Of a stretch of 64,000 nucleotides of DNA, positions 63,208 through 64,000 are shown piece after piece. The notes beneath the pieces were generated by a model. The model did not search any database. It worked only from the letters and a program-made list of their open reading frames with translations, and was not told where the DNA came from. The stretch is taken from NCBI GenBank assembly GCA_020137815.1, contig CM035352.1, forward strand, positions 1,242,175 to 1,306,174, given 5' to 3'. The translations under genes and the position numbers were made by a program. How positions within the stretch are numbered: the stretch's first letter is position 1; each line of letters opens with the position of its first letter. The stretch is from Hormiphora californensis (taxonomy: Eukaryota > Ctenophora > Tentaculata > Cydippida > Pleurobrachiidae).

Positions 63208-63835
63208 GTAAACAAAACGGAGAAAAGTTAATGTTAAATTATGTTAATGTTAAGTTAATGTTAATGTTAAATTATGCGAGAAGTTTATTCCGGATTTAAT
63301 TTTGGGAGGAGAAAACTAAACTCGTGACAGGTATTTAGAGACATTTCCCTTGAAGCGTCACCGTCACTCAACAGAGGAGGGAGATAAAATATTGCAGCAA
63401 TTAAAAGCAAATTCTTTATCAATATTAAAAATAATTTTCTTTGAATTTGAGCGATATATTTTCGTCACTTAGCAAGTTAGGTAAAAAGATATTGATCGTA
63501 CGATGTTAGATGCATAGAAGAATGAAGATATTACTCTAGAAATTAGTTCTTTTTACTTTTAGCATTAAAAAGAGCAAGATGCAGCATACCTCGCGAAAAG
63601 AGTTTAACGGCGTAATGAAGCTATTTAAATTGAGACAAGCTGGGCAACTCATCAACTCTATATAAGTTTGTTCTACAACGAAATAATACAGCTGTATTTA
63701 GGACGCAACACATGTTTCATATATAGTTTGTTCTATAAAATTAAATTATAGAAGATTTACGAAGACTTAGAGTTTTAGAATCAGCGTTGGGTTCCCAGAA
63801 ACTAGTATGTAATCTAAGTTCTAACTATACAACTA
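63208..63835. other. PITPNM intron, no other feature seen
   Basis: AT-rich sequence after the last visible PITPNM exon. Confidence 0.5.
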
Positions 63836-64000
63836 CAGTCGGACCCCGATTTAGTGGCCCCCGATTTAGTGGCACCCCGATTTAGTGGCAGGATTTTTTT
63901 CCCCCAAAAATTTTTTTGATTTTTTTTTGAAATTTTTTTGAAAATTTCTTGAAAATTTTTCAAAGGAATACCAGCCACGTCCGAATCGTGTTTCGAATCA
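63836..64000. mobile_element. Edge of a CAGTCGGACCCC-ended element
   Basis: Starts CAGTCGGACCCCGATTTAG after TA and contains three tandem CCCCGATTTAGTGGC units, then T- and A-rich runs. The end matches the MITE at 53549. It is cut by the window edge. Confidence 0.6.

Overview
This window is nuclear DNA from an animal. It carries spliced genes with short GT-AG introns for animal membrane and ciliary proteins: a TRPM channel, a class II phosphatidylinositol transfer protein, a GPCR with LDL-receptor class A modules, a MYCBPAP homologue, TTC23-like and DNAAF3-like genes. It also has non-LTR retrotransposons and many long (CT)n/(GA)n tracts. Compact introns, nested genes and an LDLa-type GPCR suggest an invertebrate, possibly an early-branching one, but I cannot name the phylum from sequence alone.

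Layout. 1-4.3 kb: two ciliary genes on the minus strand, the 5' end of DNAAF3 and TTC23. 4.7-6.1 kb: an intronless BTB-like gene with an apparent frameshift. 6.6-7.0 kb: two near-perfect hairpins. 7.4-12.3 kb: a two-ORF LINE with both frames intact, followed by the relic of a second non-LTR element containing a 36-bp minisatellite (12.5-13.8 kb). 14.0-19.5 kb: a 17-exon MYCBPAP gene with RFX X-box-like palindromes in its introns. 19.8-23.3 kb (minus): the LDLa GPCR. 23.9-29.5 kb: the TRPM channel. 29.5-35.5 kb: gene-poor, simple repeats and a 1.2-kb foldback element. 35.5-36.7 kb: a coiled-coil gene. 37.6-38.4 kb: homopolymer sequence that looks artefactual. 40.3-42.6 kb: a proline-rich gene. 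43.0-47.5 kb: a gene with an N-terminal membrane segment and a C-terminal CH domain of cytospin/smoothelin type, with a piggyBac-like MITE in one intron. 48.6 kb to the right edge: PITPNM/rdgB, with two genes nested antisense in its introns (a small single-pass membrane protein and a rhodopsin-like GPCR).

Functional themes are ciliary or axonemal (DNAAF3, TTC23, MYCBPAP) and membrane signalling (TRPM, PITPNM, two GPCRs). A recurring oddity is that every apparent reading-frame break I could place by protein continuity, about a dozen in at least five genes, is in the same +1 direction. The cause may be insertion-biased consensus errors, decay, or something biological; the sequence alone cannot decide.
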